Notes: generated from the sequence alone by a model not told the origin. 64,000 nucleotides of DNA from an uncultured Collinsella sp. (GCA_900542905.1 UQPF01000001.1:62001-126000); one strand, 5' to 3'. Shown: positions 5,957 to 13,478, counted from the stretch's first letter. Numbers and translations: made by a program.

Positions 5957-8058
5957 GATTCTCGAACCTTAGAAGTCCATGTTCTACGTGCGAACGGTGA
6001 GCGTTCACCGCTGTCCTCGCACCACTGTTTGTATTCGTTGTAAACAGATTCAATCGGCCTGCCATCAAGCTGTTCAGCAGTGATTCCGCAGTCCGCAAGC
6101 CAACGGACAACCGAATCGTTGTTCATTCTGACTTCTTCCACCTCTGCCGCCATATCGGGGATGGTGGTGAGCGTGCCGCGCCTAATCAAGTCACCCAGCA
6201 CCATAAGCCCCAGCAGTGCCCCGCGCTCTAGGACTTCCGGCTTTGATAGCTTCTCGGCGATGTGCGGATCGTAACCCTCCGTACCCGGCGAAAACCGCTT
6301 ACGAAACGGGATGAACGCCAAACGCCTGAAGATGCCATCCGTGGTATCAGAAAGGCGCGGAACCGAGTTCATGGAGAACACCATTGAAGCGCTCGGGCGA
6401 AACTCGTAGCCATTGCCGTTCTTAACGTCCGTGTAGATAGCATCGCCAGTGACCAGCTTCTTGAACATGGAAAGCTCGTCCCCGCGCAGAAAGCCGTCTG
6501 GGATATCGTCACCGAGGTTAGCCAGCTTGCCGACCACGCGCCCCGCCTGAAACCGCTGGCCCAAGGTTGCAATGTCCAGACTTGACGTGTTCTCGGTTCC
6601 GAGGATAGATCTCAGCCAATTCAGGTAGGTCGATTTGCCGTTGCTCGCCTTGCCGCTCGCGCCGCCCGCCTTGCCTATGAGCATGGGCGATTGGCTAAGC
6701 ACGCGCCGTGAGCACATGCAAGCGCCTATGACCTCCTGCATTGCCAGCAGCGTTGCGCTATCGCCGTTGCTGATGGATTCCAAGAACTCATCGGCGGCGT
6801 TGCGCCCAACGCTAAAGTTCAGGTTGACGGGTAGGGTTGCGATGATGTACATGGATGGGTCTGGTTCGACCTCGCGTTCTTCCAGCACGTCATAGGTGCA
6901 GTTGGCGAACTGAACGTAATAGCCGCCGTCGAACTCGCGGTCGCTGGTCACGCTCGGTGCCATGTCCATGATGTAGCTGGCGACTTCCGATTTGTCCTGC
7001 TTTTTTGCATCGTCGGCTAGGTTGAGCGTGCATCGGTTTATGGCGCGTGTTCCAAACTCCCACTTACGACCCATCCATACGGCGGGTGCGCCGTCGATTT
7101 TTCTTGCGTGGTTCTCGGACATTACCATCTTGGCAAGCTCGTTGGTGAGGATGCCGCCGCGCTTGCCGCGCGGTGCCGCCCCTCCGCTACCGCCACTGGA
7201 ATGCTCCGGTGCGCCAACGGTGCGCCCATCGTCACTTGGTTTGTATCCGATGCCGCCGCCCTGCTCATATTTGCACGCGCTCTTTACGATACGGTCAATA
7301 TCGCGTGAGTCCATGGGCGGCTTGCACCGCATGAAGTTTGCGCCCAGCACGGCATTGTGAATCTCTTCGTCCGAACGCCCGATGCTTCTGAGGTGTGACG
7401 CATAGCGGAAAAGCGTCTTATCGCGCTCGCCAGACTTGATTTCAGCTGGTAGCGAGAACTTGCCGTTCTCCTTGCGTGCGTTCACCTCGTCCGAGCCGTT
7501 GCGCTGGATGTAGTCGAGAAAGTCATAGACGTTATCGTCCGCTGTTGCTATGTCCACTTCCCAAGGCGATGCGATCCATTCGTACATCTGACCGTTGGGA
7601 TGGATGGAGCCCGCCGCGACGACGAATGAGCCGTCACAGCGCACGTCCACACCCAAGGTCGAGTTGGTGGATGGATGGATGTTCGTCCTGCCCGTCCTAA
7701 AGAAGTAGTGCCTACCGCCGCTGCCAGTAACGGCGATGGGCGTGTCTGGTAGCTCACCGTGAGTTGTCTCCCACTCCTTGAGCGTAGCCAGACCGTCCTT
7801 AGAATCTGACACATCAAAATCGAGGACGAGCAGACCGCCACTCGGCGCTCCGCACGTGATTCCGATATTGGCGTTCGGGTGCTCCGTCCAGTAGTTGATT
7901 ACGTTATCGGGGTTATCCGTCCAGTCATTCAGGCCGTGGCGTGCGTCCGATGCCGGGACTTTACCGCGCGGAGCGACCGGAAAGACGGCGAACCCGGCGC
8001 GGACGTATGAGAGCGCCGTCCTTCCCAGCTCGGATAGGCGCGATTCGCGTTCATCCAT
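5851..8058 (-). CDS. Prophage primase-polymerase / D5-like replicative helicase
   Basis: A 735-residue two-domain replication protein. Residues 20-190 are an archaeo-eukaryotic-type primase-polymerase (prim-pol) domain: the catalytic LDFDV (79-83), the GSGGRHYFFR strand (about 112-121) and the following DVRCDGSFVVAAGS. A helical linker follows, then a P4/D5-type SF3 helicase. The helicase has Walker A around GKASNGKST (Lys475), Walker B-like LGDDIP (515-520), sensor MNSVP (563-567) and paired arginines FRRL (577-580). The C-terminal tail is encoded by iteron repeats. The ATG at 8058 has GGAG upstream and overlaps the ERCC4 gene by 8 bases. It should prime and unwind prophage DNA. Confidence 0.9.
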   Translation of the reverse strand: MDERESRLSELGRTALSYVRAGFAVFPVAPRGKVPASDARHGLNDWTDNPDNVINYWTEHPNANIGITCGAPSGGLLVLDFDVSDSKDGLATLKEWETTHGELPDTPIAVTGSGGRHYFFRTGRTNIHPSTNSTLGVDVRCDGSFVVAAGSIHPNGQMYEWIASPWEVDIATADDNVYDFLDYIQRNGSDEVNARKENGKFSLPAEIKSGERDKTLFRYASHLRSIGRSDEEIHNAVLGANFMRCKPPMDSRDIDRIVKSACKYEQGGGIGYKPSDDGRTVGAPEHSSGGSGGAAPRGKRGGILTNELAKMVMSENHARKIDGAPAVWMGRKWEFGTRAINRCTLNLADDAKKQDKSEVASYIMDMAPSVTSDREFDGGYYVQFANCTYDVLEEREVEPDPSMYIIATLPVNLNFSVGRNAADEFLESISNGDSATLLAMQEVIGACMCSRRVLSQSPMLIGKAGGASGKASNGKSTYLNWLRSILGTENTSSLDIATLGQRFQAGRVVGKLANLGDDIPDGFLRGDELSMFKKLVTGDAIYTDVKNGNGYEFRPSASMVFSMNSVPRLSDTTDGIFRRLAFIPFRKRFSPGTEGYDPHIAEKLSKPEVLERGALLGLMVLGDLIRRGTLTTIPDMAAEVEEVRMNNDSVVRWLADCGITAEQLDGRPIESVYNEYKQWCEDSGERSPFARRTWTSKVRESVTFVTFGSGATLESKSVRPLNSTKTVRTFVICHV

Positions 8059-8566
8059 CGTATGGAACTCCTAGAATCTCACATATCCGGCGTGCCGTGT
8101 TCCGCTTATAGCAGAACTCGAACCTAACGCCGTGCTCCTTTTCGAGCGTGCCGATGATACGGGCAACGGTGCGTCCGTTCATCGGCTTGCTTCGGTACTT
8201 GACGCATTTGCTCCCGCGATCAAACGGATTGCACCTGCGGCATTTGCGGCAAACGTAACTCTTCCATTGGCACAGCTTCGAGCGGTCGTTGAACTCGGGG
8301 TGTTCCTCCACGAGTATTACCAGACGGTAGCCCTCGGCTCGCGCCCTGTCGCACTCGCGGACGAACCTCGCGTGGTCGCGCCCGATGTTCCCCGCCACCT
8401 CCTGAACGTCCTGCTTGGTGTCGATGGAGATATTGGAGCCCTCTAACATGTAATCGCCGAATGGCAAGGCGGTAGCCCTAGGCGCGAACTCCACGCCGTG
8501 GGCCACCATCCATTTTTCTATGTTGCCGTGCTTGGACTTCTGTTGCCGTGTGTCCTCGATAATCAC
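8051..8566 (-). CDS. ERCC4-type nuclease (XPF-like) with cysteine cluster
   Basis: A 171-residue protein starting at GTG 8566. The ERCC4 nuclease motif runs from EDTRQQ (4-9) through FGDY (36-39) to IDTKQ (48-52), which provides the acidic metal-binding residues and catalytic Lys. An inserted cluster Cys106-x2-Cys109-x2-Cys112-x8-Cys121 may bind zinc. The downstream arginine-rich helical part fits an HhH-like end. It lies between the SSB-like and primase genes, so it probably cuts branched DNA or processes recombination intermediates during phage replication. Confidence 0.8.
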   Translation of the reverse strand: MIIEDTRQQKSKHGNIEKWMVAHGVEFAPRATALPFGDYMLEGSNISIDTKQDVQEVAGNIGRDHARFVRECDRARAEGYRLVILVEEHPEFNDRSKLCQWKSYVCRKCRRCNPFDRGSKCVKYRSKPMNGRTVARIIGTLEKEHGVRFEFCYKRNTARRICEILGVPYDG

Positions 8567-8568
8567 GA

Positions 8569-9132
8569 TTAGTTGAACGGAATAGCGCCGTTATAGACGT
8601 TCGCGGGAGCCGTCACCGCGTGTGCATCGAAGGCTCGGTCCAACGCGCCGCCGTCGAGCTTCTTGGTATCTTTGGGCTTCACCTTGCCGTCGCGTACATC
8701 CTGAACGGGCACGACCTGACAGACATTAAGGCGTGTCTTGACCTTACCGTTGTACTCGTACTCTTCCTCTTGGAGGTTGATACCGACGAGACGGTTGGCG
8801 AACATATCAAGACGGCCCGCATCCCACGCGGCGAACGGGTCAAAGCCGGGGTTGGATGCCTGGATGGCTTCGAGACGGCCTTTGAGCATACCCAATGCCG
8901 TGTCCTTGTAGCTCATGAAGAAGTGGTGGGCATAGGGGTGGCTCTGGCCCCAATCATCCGAGTAGTAGTTGGCGAACTCGCCCTCGGCAATGTCGAAAAC
9001 GGCCTCGACATACTGCTTTGCGTCGTTGTCTTCGAGCGACACGAGACGGGCAATGTAGCCGCCCGGCGCGGGGGGCTTGAAATCGCCCCCGTCTGCGGTC
9101 GCGGTCACACTGCCCCAGTTGACGTTACGCAT
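8569..9132 (-). CDS. Prophage single-strand DNA-binding-like protein (DUF669-type)
   Basis: A 187-residue protein with the plan of phage DUF669/SSB-like proteins: an N-terminal beta-rich OB-like half opening with GGYIARLVSLEDN, a LVGINLQEEEYEYNGK strand region, and a disordered tail ending IPFN. That ending recalls the DDIPF tips of SSBs that recruit partner proteins. The ATG has GGAAAG upstream. Its partner is probably the RecA/Sak4-like ATPase two genes upstream. Assignment is by sequence feel and context, not by search. Confidence 0.7.
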   Translation of the reverse strand: MRNVNWGSVTATADGGDFKPPAPGGYIARLVSLEDNDAKQYVEAVFDIAEGEFANYYSDDWGQSHPYAHHFFMSYKDTALGMLKGRLEAIQASNPGFDPFAAWDAGRLDMFANRLVGINLQEEEYEYNGKVKTRLNVCQVVPVQDVRDGKVKPKDTKKLDGGALDRAFDAHAVTAPANVYNGAIPFN

Positions 9133-9349
9133 GTGCTTTCCTTTCCGCTACGCTTCGTAGCTTGTTTTCAAAAAGGCGGTCGCGCTTATCGAAACATTGC
9201 GGTACCTCGCCCAGTGAAGCCCTGAAAGCATCAAAGGTTCGGTCTGCCGCCACGTCTTGATCGCAACCGTCCTGTATCAACTGTTGGTATCTGCCCTCGC
9301 AAAGACGCTCCATCTCCGCGAGGGTTTCGTTACTTGGTTTTTGCACCAT
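9125..9349 (-). CDS. Hypothetical small prophage protein
   Basis: A 74-residue charged helical protein starting MVQKPSNETL at ATG 9349; a TTG at 9358 is an alternative three codons earlier. It overlaps the ATPase gene upstream and the SSB-like gene downstream, so it belongs to the recombination module. No known domain recognised. Confidence 0.6.
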   Translation of the reverse strand: MVQKPSNETLAEMERLCEGRYQQLIQDGCDQDVAADRTFDAFRASLGEVPQCFDKRDRLFENKLRSVAERKAHA

Positions 9350-9980
9350 CCGGCTCAACGTCCTTGATGGGCTTCATGCCCCAGTACTCACGCAATGCGG
9401 TATCGACTGCCTTCAGGTCGTTGTCCATCTTCTCGGGCAGGCTCCCCATTGGGGCTTTCGCCAAGTTGCGCCCGTTGTTCGCCGTGATGAAAAAGTGCTG
9501 ACCATCTTCAACTACACAGTCAATGACCACGGGGCAAGCGCCAGCGATGTTCCATTTCTCATCGAGCATCTTGCCGATGGTCATAACCTTCTCGTTGCCG
9601 TTCATATCCTCGTCCACATGATGGAGGAAATAGACGATGGTATCGGGGTCAGTCGAGATCGCAGCGCTGATGAGTTGCTGGAAATGCATTGCGATCTCCG
9701 TGAATTTCTCGTACCCCTTCTCCTTTGCACGGTTGAAGTTCTCGTTCTGCATGAGATAGGTCGAATCGTCGATGACATAGCAACGCCCCTGAGCCGTTCG
9801 AAGCGCATCGAAAATCTGTGCGTATGCTGGGCGGTTCGCCTGCGGGAACTTCGCCCCGCCACGGAACGGCAGCGGCTTTCCGAGGATATTGAAAATGCCG
9901 ACCTCATCGGGCGCGAAGTTTCGCAGCGAGGTGGACTTGCCCGAGCCAGACTTGCCTAGGACTAGAATTGCGGTACCCAT
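9330..9980 (-). CDS. RecA-like P-loop ATPase (Sak4/AAA_24-type recombinase)
   Basis: A 216-residue single-domain ATPase: Walker A GKSGSGKST (9-17), Walker B-like CYVIDDS (67-73), and a polar strand YFLHHVDED as sensor. Size and placement beside an SSB-like protein match phage Sak4/AAA_24 proteins, which act with SSB in single-strand annealing recombination. SD AGGAGG lies 8 bases before the ATG. Other RecA-fold phage ATPases cannot be excluded. Confidence 0.8.
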   Translation of the reverse strand: MGTAILVLGKSGSGKSTSLRNFAPDEVGIFNILGKPLPFRGGAKFPQANRPAYAQIFDALRTAQGRCYVIDDSTYLMQNENFNRAKEKGYEKFTEIAMHFQQLISAAISTDPDTIVYFLHHVDEDMNGNEKVMTIGKMLDEKWNIAGACPVVIDCVVEDGQHFFITANNGRNLAKAPMGSLPEKMDNDLKAVDTALREYWGMKPIKDVEPDGAKTK

Positions 9981-9983
9981 TGG

Positions 9984-10202
9984 CTATACCTCCTGATTAA
10001 GCATCTCGTTGGCCTTGACTTCAAGCAGTGCCTTTCTGAAATCGCCGTCATGCTCGGCCAGAAAGTCATTGACCTTTAGGCTCGCATCAGCAAAGCACTT
10101 AACAATGTCTTTAGAGCCCGTCATTGCGCCAACGGCAAGAATTGCGTGCTCTTCAAGAACCATCTCGTAGAGTTTGACCGCGACCTTTTTGAAATCGTCC
10201 AT
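9984..10202 (-). CDS. Hypothetical small helical prophage protein
   Basis: A 72-residue all-helical protein (MDDFKKVAVKLYEMVLEEHA). The ATG overlaps the upstream TAA (TAATG), and the stop is 3 bases before the ATPase start, so all three are one translation unit. No known domain. Confidence 0.65.
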   Translation of the reverse strand: MDDFKKVAVKLYEMVLEEHAILAVGAMTGSKDIVKCFADASLKVNDFLAEHDGDFRKALLEVKANEMLNQEV

Positions 10203-10693
10203 TACTCCACCTTCCCCGTAAGCAGCGCGGCAGCGGCAGCGCCGAGGTTGTTACCCAGTGCTTCGACCACCTCGGGCAGCTGCACGCGGACGGTCGTGCC
10301 GGTCATCATCGACGGCTCGCGGCGCTCGACAAGCTTGCAACCATCAGGCAGCTCTCCATCCGCAACGGCGGCATCCAGAACCAAATCGGGCTTGATGGAG
10401 ACAAGGCGGTTGAGGGTATCCAGTCCACCATCTGACGTGCGCAGCCACTCCACGAACTCGGGGAGTGACTTAATCATGGGATACTTGCCGACCTTCTCTT
10501 TGGTCACGCGAGCAGAAATTGTGCCAACCTTCTGACCGTTCACGGTGAGCTGCTTTTGGGTAACGCCGTGTTCCATGAAGTCCTCGCGCATCTGCGCGTC
10601 AACTTCCTCGCGTACCTGCTTCTCGGCCTGCTTCACGGCCTTGCCGAAAGCGGTGATGACCGCCAGACGCTCTTCGTTACTCACGTTCGGCAT
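10202..10693 (-). CDS. Hypothetical prophage protein (DUF7173-like?)
   Basis: A 163-residue protein with an N-terminal coil (AFGKAVKQAEKQVREEVDAQ), a GVTQKQLTVNGQKVGTIS segment, and an alanine-rich C-terminus. The organisation resembles uncharacterised proteins (DUF7173-like) common in early operons of actinobacterial and Clostridial gut phages next to recombination genes. That resemblance is from memory and unverified. SD GAGGTG precedes the ATG. Confidence 0.65.
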   Translation of the reverse strand: MPNVSNEERLAVITAFGKAVKQAEKQVREEVDAQMREDFMEHGVTQKQLTVNGQKVGTISARVTKEKVGKYPMIKSLPEFVEWLRTSDGGLDTLNRLVSIKPDLVLDAAVADGELPDGCKLVERREPSMMTGTTVRVQLPEVVEALGNNLGAAAAALLTGKVE

Positions 10694-10868
10694 CGCAAAT
10701 CACCTCGCAGACAACAGGCTCGGACACGATGGGGAACTCCTTCACGTGGCAATCGTCTTCGCCACCGAAAAGGCTCCCGTTCGCGCCCTTACTCACGGCA
10801 AGCGCCGTCTCCTTGTCCTTGAAAACGCCAATGGGCGTGTACCCTTGGCTCACGACATAGACTTTCAT
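10677..10868 (-). CDS. Hypothetical small prophage protein
   Basis: A 63-residue beta-rich protein starting MKVYVVSQGYTPIGVF. Two ATGs (10,874 and 10,868) follow an AAGGAAG SD. The second has the better spacing (6 bases) and is used here. The first 30 residues (VVSQGYTPIGVFKDKETAL) resemble small phage DUFs of unknown role. Confidence 0.65.
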   Translation of the reverse strand: MKVYVVSQGYTPIGVFKDKETALAVSKGANGSLFGGEDDCHVKEFPIVSEPVVCEVICDAERE

Positions 10869-10890
10869 ATTCATCTTCCTTTCGTTGGGG

Positions 10891-11328
10891 CTATTCGTCC
10901 CGTTTCCTGCGCTTCTTCTTCTCGCGCTGATATTCCGATTCGGCGGCGCGTTCGCTTCTCCCCTCGCGCATTGCCTGAGCCTTGCGCTTAGTCCAGCAGG
11001 TGGGGCAGAAGCCAGCCCTGCCAGCCATCGTGCCGGGGCGAGCGTCGTAACATCCGCACTCGACGCACTTGCGCACGCCGTGCTCGGGGTATTTGCTTAG
11101 CGGGAATTTCAGACACCTATAAGCGTGCATCCTCACGGCTTCGGGGCTTCGGTAGTAGCCCATGCCCTTTAGACCTTCGGAAATAAGCACGTATCCATCG
11201 GTGCGGTGCTGGGATATATACCTGTCCTCGGCATCGCGCCAAAAGTAGGTGGACTTGTTACGCGCACGCTTAACAACTCGCGCACGTTCCACAGAATCAA
11301 CACGATAGCTCGTCGTGCGCTTCGGCAT
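10891..11328 (-). CDS. Basic prophage protein with zinc ribbon
   Basis: A 145-residue, strongly basic protein. Residues 1-80 look like a helical DNA-binding domain resembling the HTH part of HNH-like or MerR-like accessory proteins. Residues about 86-112 hold the ribbon KCVECGCY...FCPTCW, and the C-terminus is a lysine/arginine-rich helix (SEYQREKKKRRKRDE). The ATG overlaps the stop of the upstream gene (TAATG). It probably binds nucleic acid, but the exact role is unknown. Confidence 0.7.
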   Translation of the reverse strand: MPKRTTSYRVDSVERARVVKRARNKSTYFWRDAEDRYISQHRTDGYVLISEGLKGMGYYRSPEAVRMHAYRCLKFPLSKYPEHGVRKCVECGCYDARPGTMAGRAGFCPTCWTKRKAQAMREGRSERAAESEYQREKKKRRKRDE

Positions 11329-11522
11329 TAGTTCAGCACCCCCGCGCGGTACATGCGCATGATTCCTCGCTCGGCATCGCGCTTGCTAGCGTCACGACCG
11401 AGACCCGTAATCGCCTTGCGCACCCACACCGCACCAGTGGAGCCGTAATTGCCGCCGTCCACCAACTTACGGGCGTACCAAACGCCGCCCCTCTGCTCCG
11501 CAGTCCATCCGAAAAACGACAT
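11328..11522 (-). CDS. Hypothetical small basic prophage protein
   Basis: A 64-residue basic protein (MSFFGWTAEQRGGVWYARK). SD GGAGGG is placed just before the ATG, within the 3' end of the preceding small membrane-protein gene. No recognised domain. Confidence 0.6.
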   Translation of the reverse strand: MSFFGWTAEQRGGVWYARKLVDGGNYGSTGAVWVRKAITGLGRDASKRDAERGIMRMYRAGVLN

Positions 11523-11529
11523 GACCCTC

Positions 11530-11697
11530 CTAGTAGTACATGCCGCTTGGCGCGGTGCCCTCGATTCGCCCGGCGATAGCGAGAAGTAAGAGCAGAACGA
11601 CGGCGCATATAACGCTTTGTTTTCGTTCGCTCTGCCTGCTCCACCACCACCTGACCCTATCGAGCGCCGCCAGCGCCAGCGAGCTGATATAATCCAT
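11530..11697 (-). CDS. Single-pass small membrane protein (55 residues)
   Basis: The ATG at 11,697 is preceded by a near-perfect SD (AAGGAGG, 6-base spacing) and the frame ends at TAG 11,532-11,530. The N-terminal half is amphipathic and aromatic/basic (RVRWWWSRQSERK). It is followed by one membrane segment (VICAVVLLLLLAIAG) and a short outer tail. It lies between the excisionase and the rest of the early operon and is shorter than usual ORF cut-offs. Membrane insertion is inferred from hydrophobicity; function unknown. Confidence 0.7.
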   Translation of the reverse strand: MDYISSLALAALDRVRWWWSRQSERKQSVICAVVLLLLLAIAGRIEGTAPSGMYY

Positions 11698-11723
11698 TTG
11701 AGACCTCCTTTCTGTCGGGTCTT

Positions 11724-11762
11724 AAAGCCGTTTCCTTGTTGCTAGCTCGGGACGGCTTTTTT
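11724..11762. terminator. Hairpin between excisionase and downstream early genes
   Basis: Arms AAAGCCGT (11,724-11,731) and ACGGCTTT (11,752-11,759) followed on the plus strand by a T run. Read leftward, the hairpin has a poor T tract, so it may be a leaky terminator or attenuator that sets the ratio of excisionase to downstream genes. Confidence 0.45.
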
Positions 11763-11979
11763 AGTTTTCATTCATCCAGCGGTCGAACTCGCTCACGCTG
11801 ATTAGCGCGTTGCGCTTTCCGTATGTCTTGAACTTCAAGCGTCCTGCCCGATGCTCCGCATACAAGGTGGAGCGCGGCACGCCCGAATAGAGCGCCGTCT
11901 GACGAACCGTGTACGCCATTTGTGGTTTCAGCCCGGCGGCTATAGCGAATTGCAGCGCTCGACTTTGGATCTCTTCCAT
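11761..11979 (-). CDS. Excisionase-like HTH protein (MerR/AlpA-type)
   Basis: A 72-residue protein with a winged-helix core: YTVRQTALYSGVPRSTLYAE (about 23-42), then the wing RLKFKTYGKRNALISVSEF. This is the layout of HTH_17/AlpA-type excisionases and DNA-binding proteins. The ATG has TAGGAGGTGAAAC upstream. It is the first gene of the long leftward operon, consistent with excisionase or recombination-directionality function together with the integrase. A general early regulator is the alternative. Confidence 0.75.
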   Translation of the reverse strand: MEEIQSRALQFAIAAGLKPQMAYTVRQTALYSGVPRSTLYAEHRAGRLKFKTYGKRNALISVSEFDRWMNEN

Positions 11980-12544
11980 GTTTCACCTCCTAGAGCCGCC
12001 AGCGCGGTACTGCCTAGGTACGCAATCAAAAGGGCTGTACACATTTCCTTGTGACACGGCAGCACCGCGTTCGCGGTTCTATAAGTGCGCCCCAGCGCCA
12101 TGCGGTACGTATCCTGTTGCTTATAGGGGGACTGAGAACAAATCGAGAACTTACGATGTCTTGATTCGCGGATACGCACCACGTGACGCTGGGGCGTGTA
12201 TGGGGTTTACATGCGTGGGATACGCGGTCATTTCCTACCGCGCTACGGCTCTCCACGCTTACCGCCAGCCCGTAGGCTGGAATCTTGGTTTCGCCTAGCC
12301 AGCTCCGGCTAGACTCGCGTATTGCGCTGTCCTTCCTTCCGATACCTTGCAGGGCATCGGCAAAGGCTCTATGCGGTTCTCAAGGGGCGCTATCTCCCTT
12401 TGCGTCCCGCTCGCACCGTACTGGCGAGTGTGGTTGGCCCGATCGCAGGAGGCATGTTCACGTAGAGAGGTTCGTGAATCGCCAGTGCGGCGCGTGCGAA
12501 ACGCAGTTGGTAAATAAGTGGTTGGTTACAAACTCAATGTTTGT
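11980..12544. other. Long noncoding region with nested inverted repeats
   Basis: No convincing ORF with SD is present in 565 bases. A three-tier stem is visible: CGCCCCAGCG 12,088-12,097 with 12,187-12,196; 12,104-12,114 with 12,170-12,180 (10 of 11 pairs); 12,141-12,148 with 12,159-12,166. Simple hairpins occur at 12,066-12,078, 12,223-12,242, 12,265-12,280, 12,295-12,312, 12,410-12,428 and 12,457-12,478. It sits between the Cro-like gene and the excisionase, so it would be the leader of the early operon. A structured RNA, antitermination site or DNA recombination/transfer site are the options. The strand is undecided. Confidence 0.55.
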
Positions 12545-12555
12545 CTAACAAACAT
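12537..12555. promoter_or_regulatory. Palindrome resembling the switch operators
   Basis: ATGTTTGTCTAACAAACAT is an 8-base-arm palindrome covering the end of the Cro-like gene. Its half TAACAAACAT recurs as TAAACAAACAT at 12,773-12,783 in the switch region, so it may be a distal operator for the repressor or Cro-like protein, or a hairpin. Confidence 0.45.
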
Positions 12556-12742
12556 CGATAGGCAAAAAAATATCGGCCACATCAACGCCGAGAAACTTAC
12601 AGACGGCTTTGGCCTGCTCGATACTCATTTGCTCTTGATTTTGCTCATAGTTGGCGTAGGTTTGCCGAGCTACCCCTAGGTAGTCGGCTACTGCCACCTG
12701 TTTAACGCCCTTGCGCTCGCGGGCTTCTTTAAGCGTTTGCAT
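12545..12742 (-). CDS. Cro-like XRE-family repressor
   Basis: A 65-residue HTH protein starting MQTLKEARERKGVKQ. The HTH (VKQVAVADYLGVARQTYANYE, about 13-33) is canonical. The ATG at 12,742 has AAAGGAGGAAC upstream; an earlier in-frame ATG at 12,766 would fall inside the -10 region of its own promoter and is rejected. Its small size and its position divergent to the CI-like gene, sharing operators, fit a Cro-type lytic regulator. An antitoxin role is unlikely because no toxin partner is seen. Confidence 0.8.
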   Translation of the reverse strand: MQTLKEARERKGVKQVAVADYLGVARQTYANYEQNQEQMSIEQAKAVCKFLGVDVADIFLPIDVC

Positions 12743-12764
12743 GTTCCTCCTTTCAACGCCTTGC

Positions 12765-12811
12765 ATGTTAGCTAAACAAACATTGTCGTGTCAAGCAAAA
12801 CAAACTAAAAT
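12765..12811. promoter_or_regulatory. Divergent promoters of the lysogeny switch
   Basis: Rightward promoter: -35 TTGTCG at 12,783-12,788, 17-base spacer, -10 TAAAAT at 12,806-12,811, driving the CI-like gene. Leftward promoter: -35 TTGACA (complement of 12,789-12,794), 18-base spacer, -10 TAACAT (complement of 12,765-12,770), driving the Cro-like gene and probably the early operon. The two -35 boxes are adjacent. Direct repeats of AAACAAAC lie in both spacers (12,774 and 12,798), which suits operators that block one promoter at a time. Confidence 0.65.
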
Positions 12812-12842
12812 GTGAGAAAAAGTTAACGCGAGGGGAGTTTAA

Positions 12843-13478
12843 ATGAGCACTGGCGCAAACATCAGACGCTTGCGTGAGCAGCGCGGACTGACCCAAGAAC
12901 AGCTCGGAAAGATGGTTGATGTATCGCGTTCGACCATTACGCAATGGGAACGTGGATGGACTACGCCGCGCATGGGTAACGTCCAGCTTCTCGCTGGCGC
13001 ACTTGGCGTTTCAACGGCAGATATCATCGCTGATGAGCTTCCACCGTCCAATGCGATCAAGCCCGCCACACCCAAACCCGCCTACGCTCCCCTACTAGGC
13101 CGCGTCCACGCTGGGAAAGCCCAGGAGCCCGATGTATTGCAGGACGCAATACCCGTTCCATATGAAATCATCCATCGCCACCCGCAGGGCTACTTCCTAC
13201 AGGTGGAGGGAGACTGCATGGATAACGTCTATCCCGAGGGCTGCTATATCCTCATAGACCCAGAGCAGCGCCCCTCAAACGGCTCCATAGCGGTCGTAAG
13301 CATTGATGGAGCGGACTACGTAATGCGCCGCCTGTATCGCGGTGCAAACACGTTGATACTGTCCCCAGACTCGCATAATGCCGAATACGAGGACATGGTA
13401 TTTGCCGCCACCACCGAACACACGGTGGAGTTTCACGGCACAGTTGTATGGTTCCAAGCGTCGAAGGAGATGGAGTAG
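12843..13478 (+). CDS. CI/LexA-like prophage repressor with altered S24 catalytic site
   Basis: A 211-residue protein. An N-terminal XRE HTH (about 5-60, GLTQEQLGKMVDVSRSTITQ) is joined by a Pro-rich linker to an S24 peptidase-fold domain. A typical Ala-Gly cleavage site is present (VHA90-G91K). However, the usual nucleophile Ser in GDSM is Cys125 (VEGDCMDNVYPEG), and the usual catalytic Lys is Arg162 (YVMRRLYR). The protein should repress the early promoter in the lysogen. Self-cleavage after DNA damage may be lost or changed. It is followed directly (0 bases) by the lipoprotein gene. Confidence 0.85.
   Translation: MSTGANIRRLREQRGLTQEQLGKMVDVSRSTITQWERGWTTPRMGNVQLLAGALGVSTADIIADELPPSNAIKPATPKPAYAPLLGRVHAGKAQEPDVLQDAIPVPYEIIHRHPQGYFLQVEGDCMDNVYPEGCYILIDPEQRPSNGSIAVVSIDGADYVMRRLYRGANTLILSPDSHNAEYEDMVFAATTEHTVEFHGTVVWFQASKEME

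Noticed and set aside
5742..6110. ORFs overlapping the iteron region in other frames
   Set aside because: Repetitive composition stems from the TGTCACG repeats; overlap the primase frame, which has clear homology.
11909..12548. Plus and minus ORFs of 60-129 codons in the noncoding region upstream of the excisionase
   Set aside because: No ribosome-binding sites, no protein-like composition, and they cross the nested inverted repeats.
12545..12742. Toxin-antitoxin antitoxin
   Set aside because: No toxin-like partner adjacent; divergent CI-like gene and shared operators explain it better as Cro.
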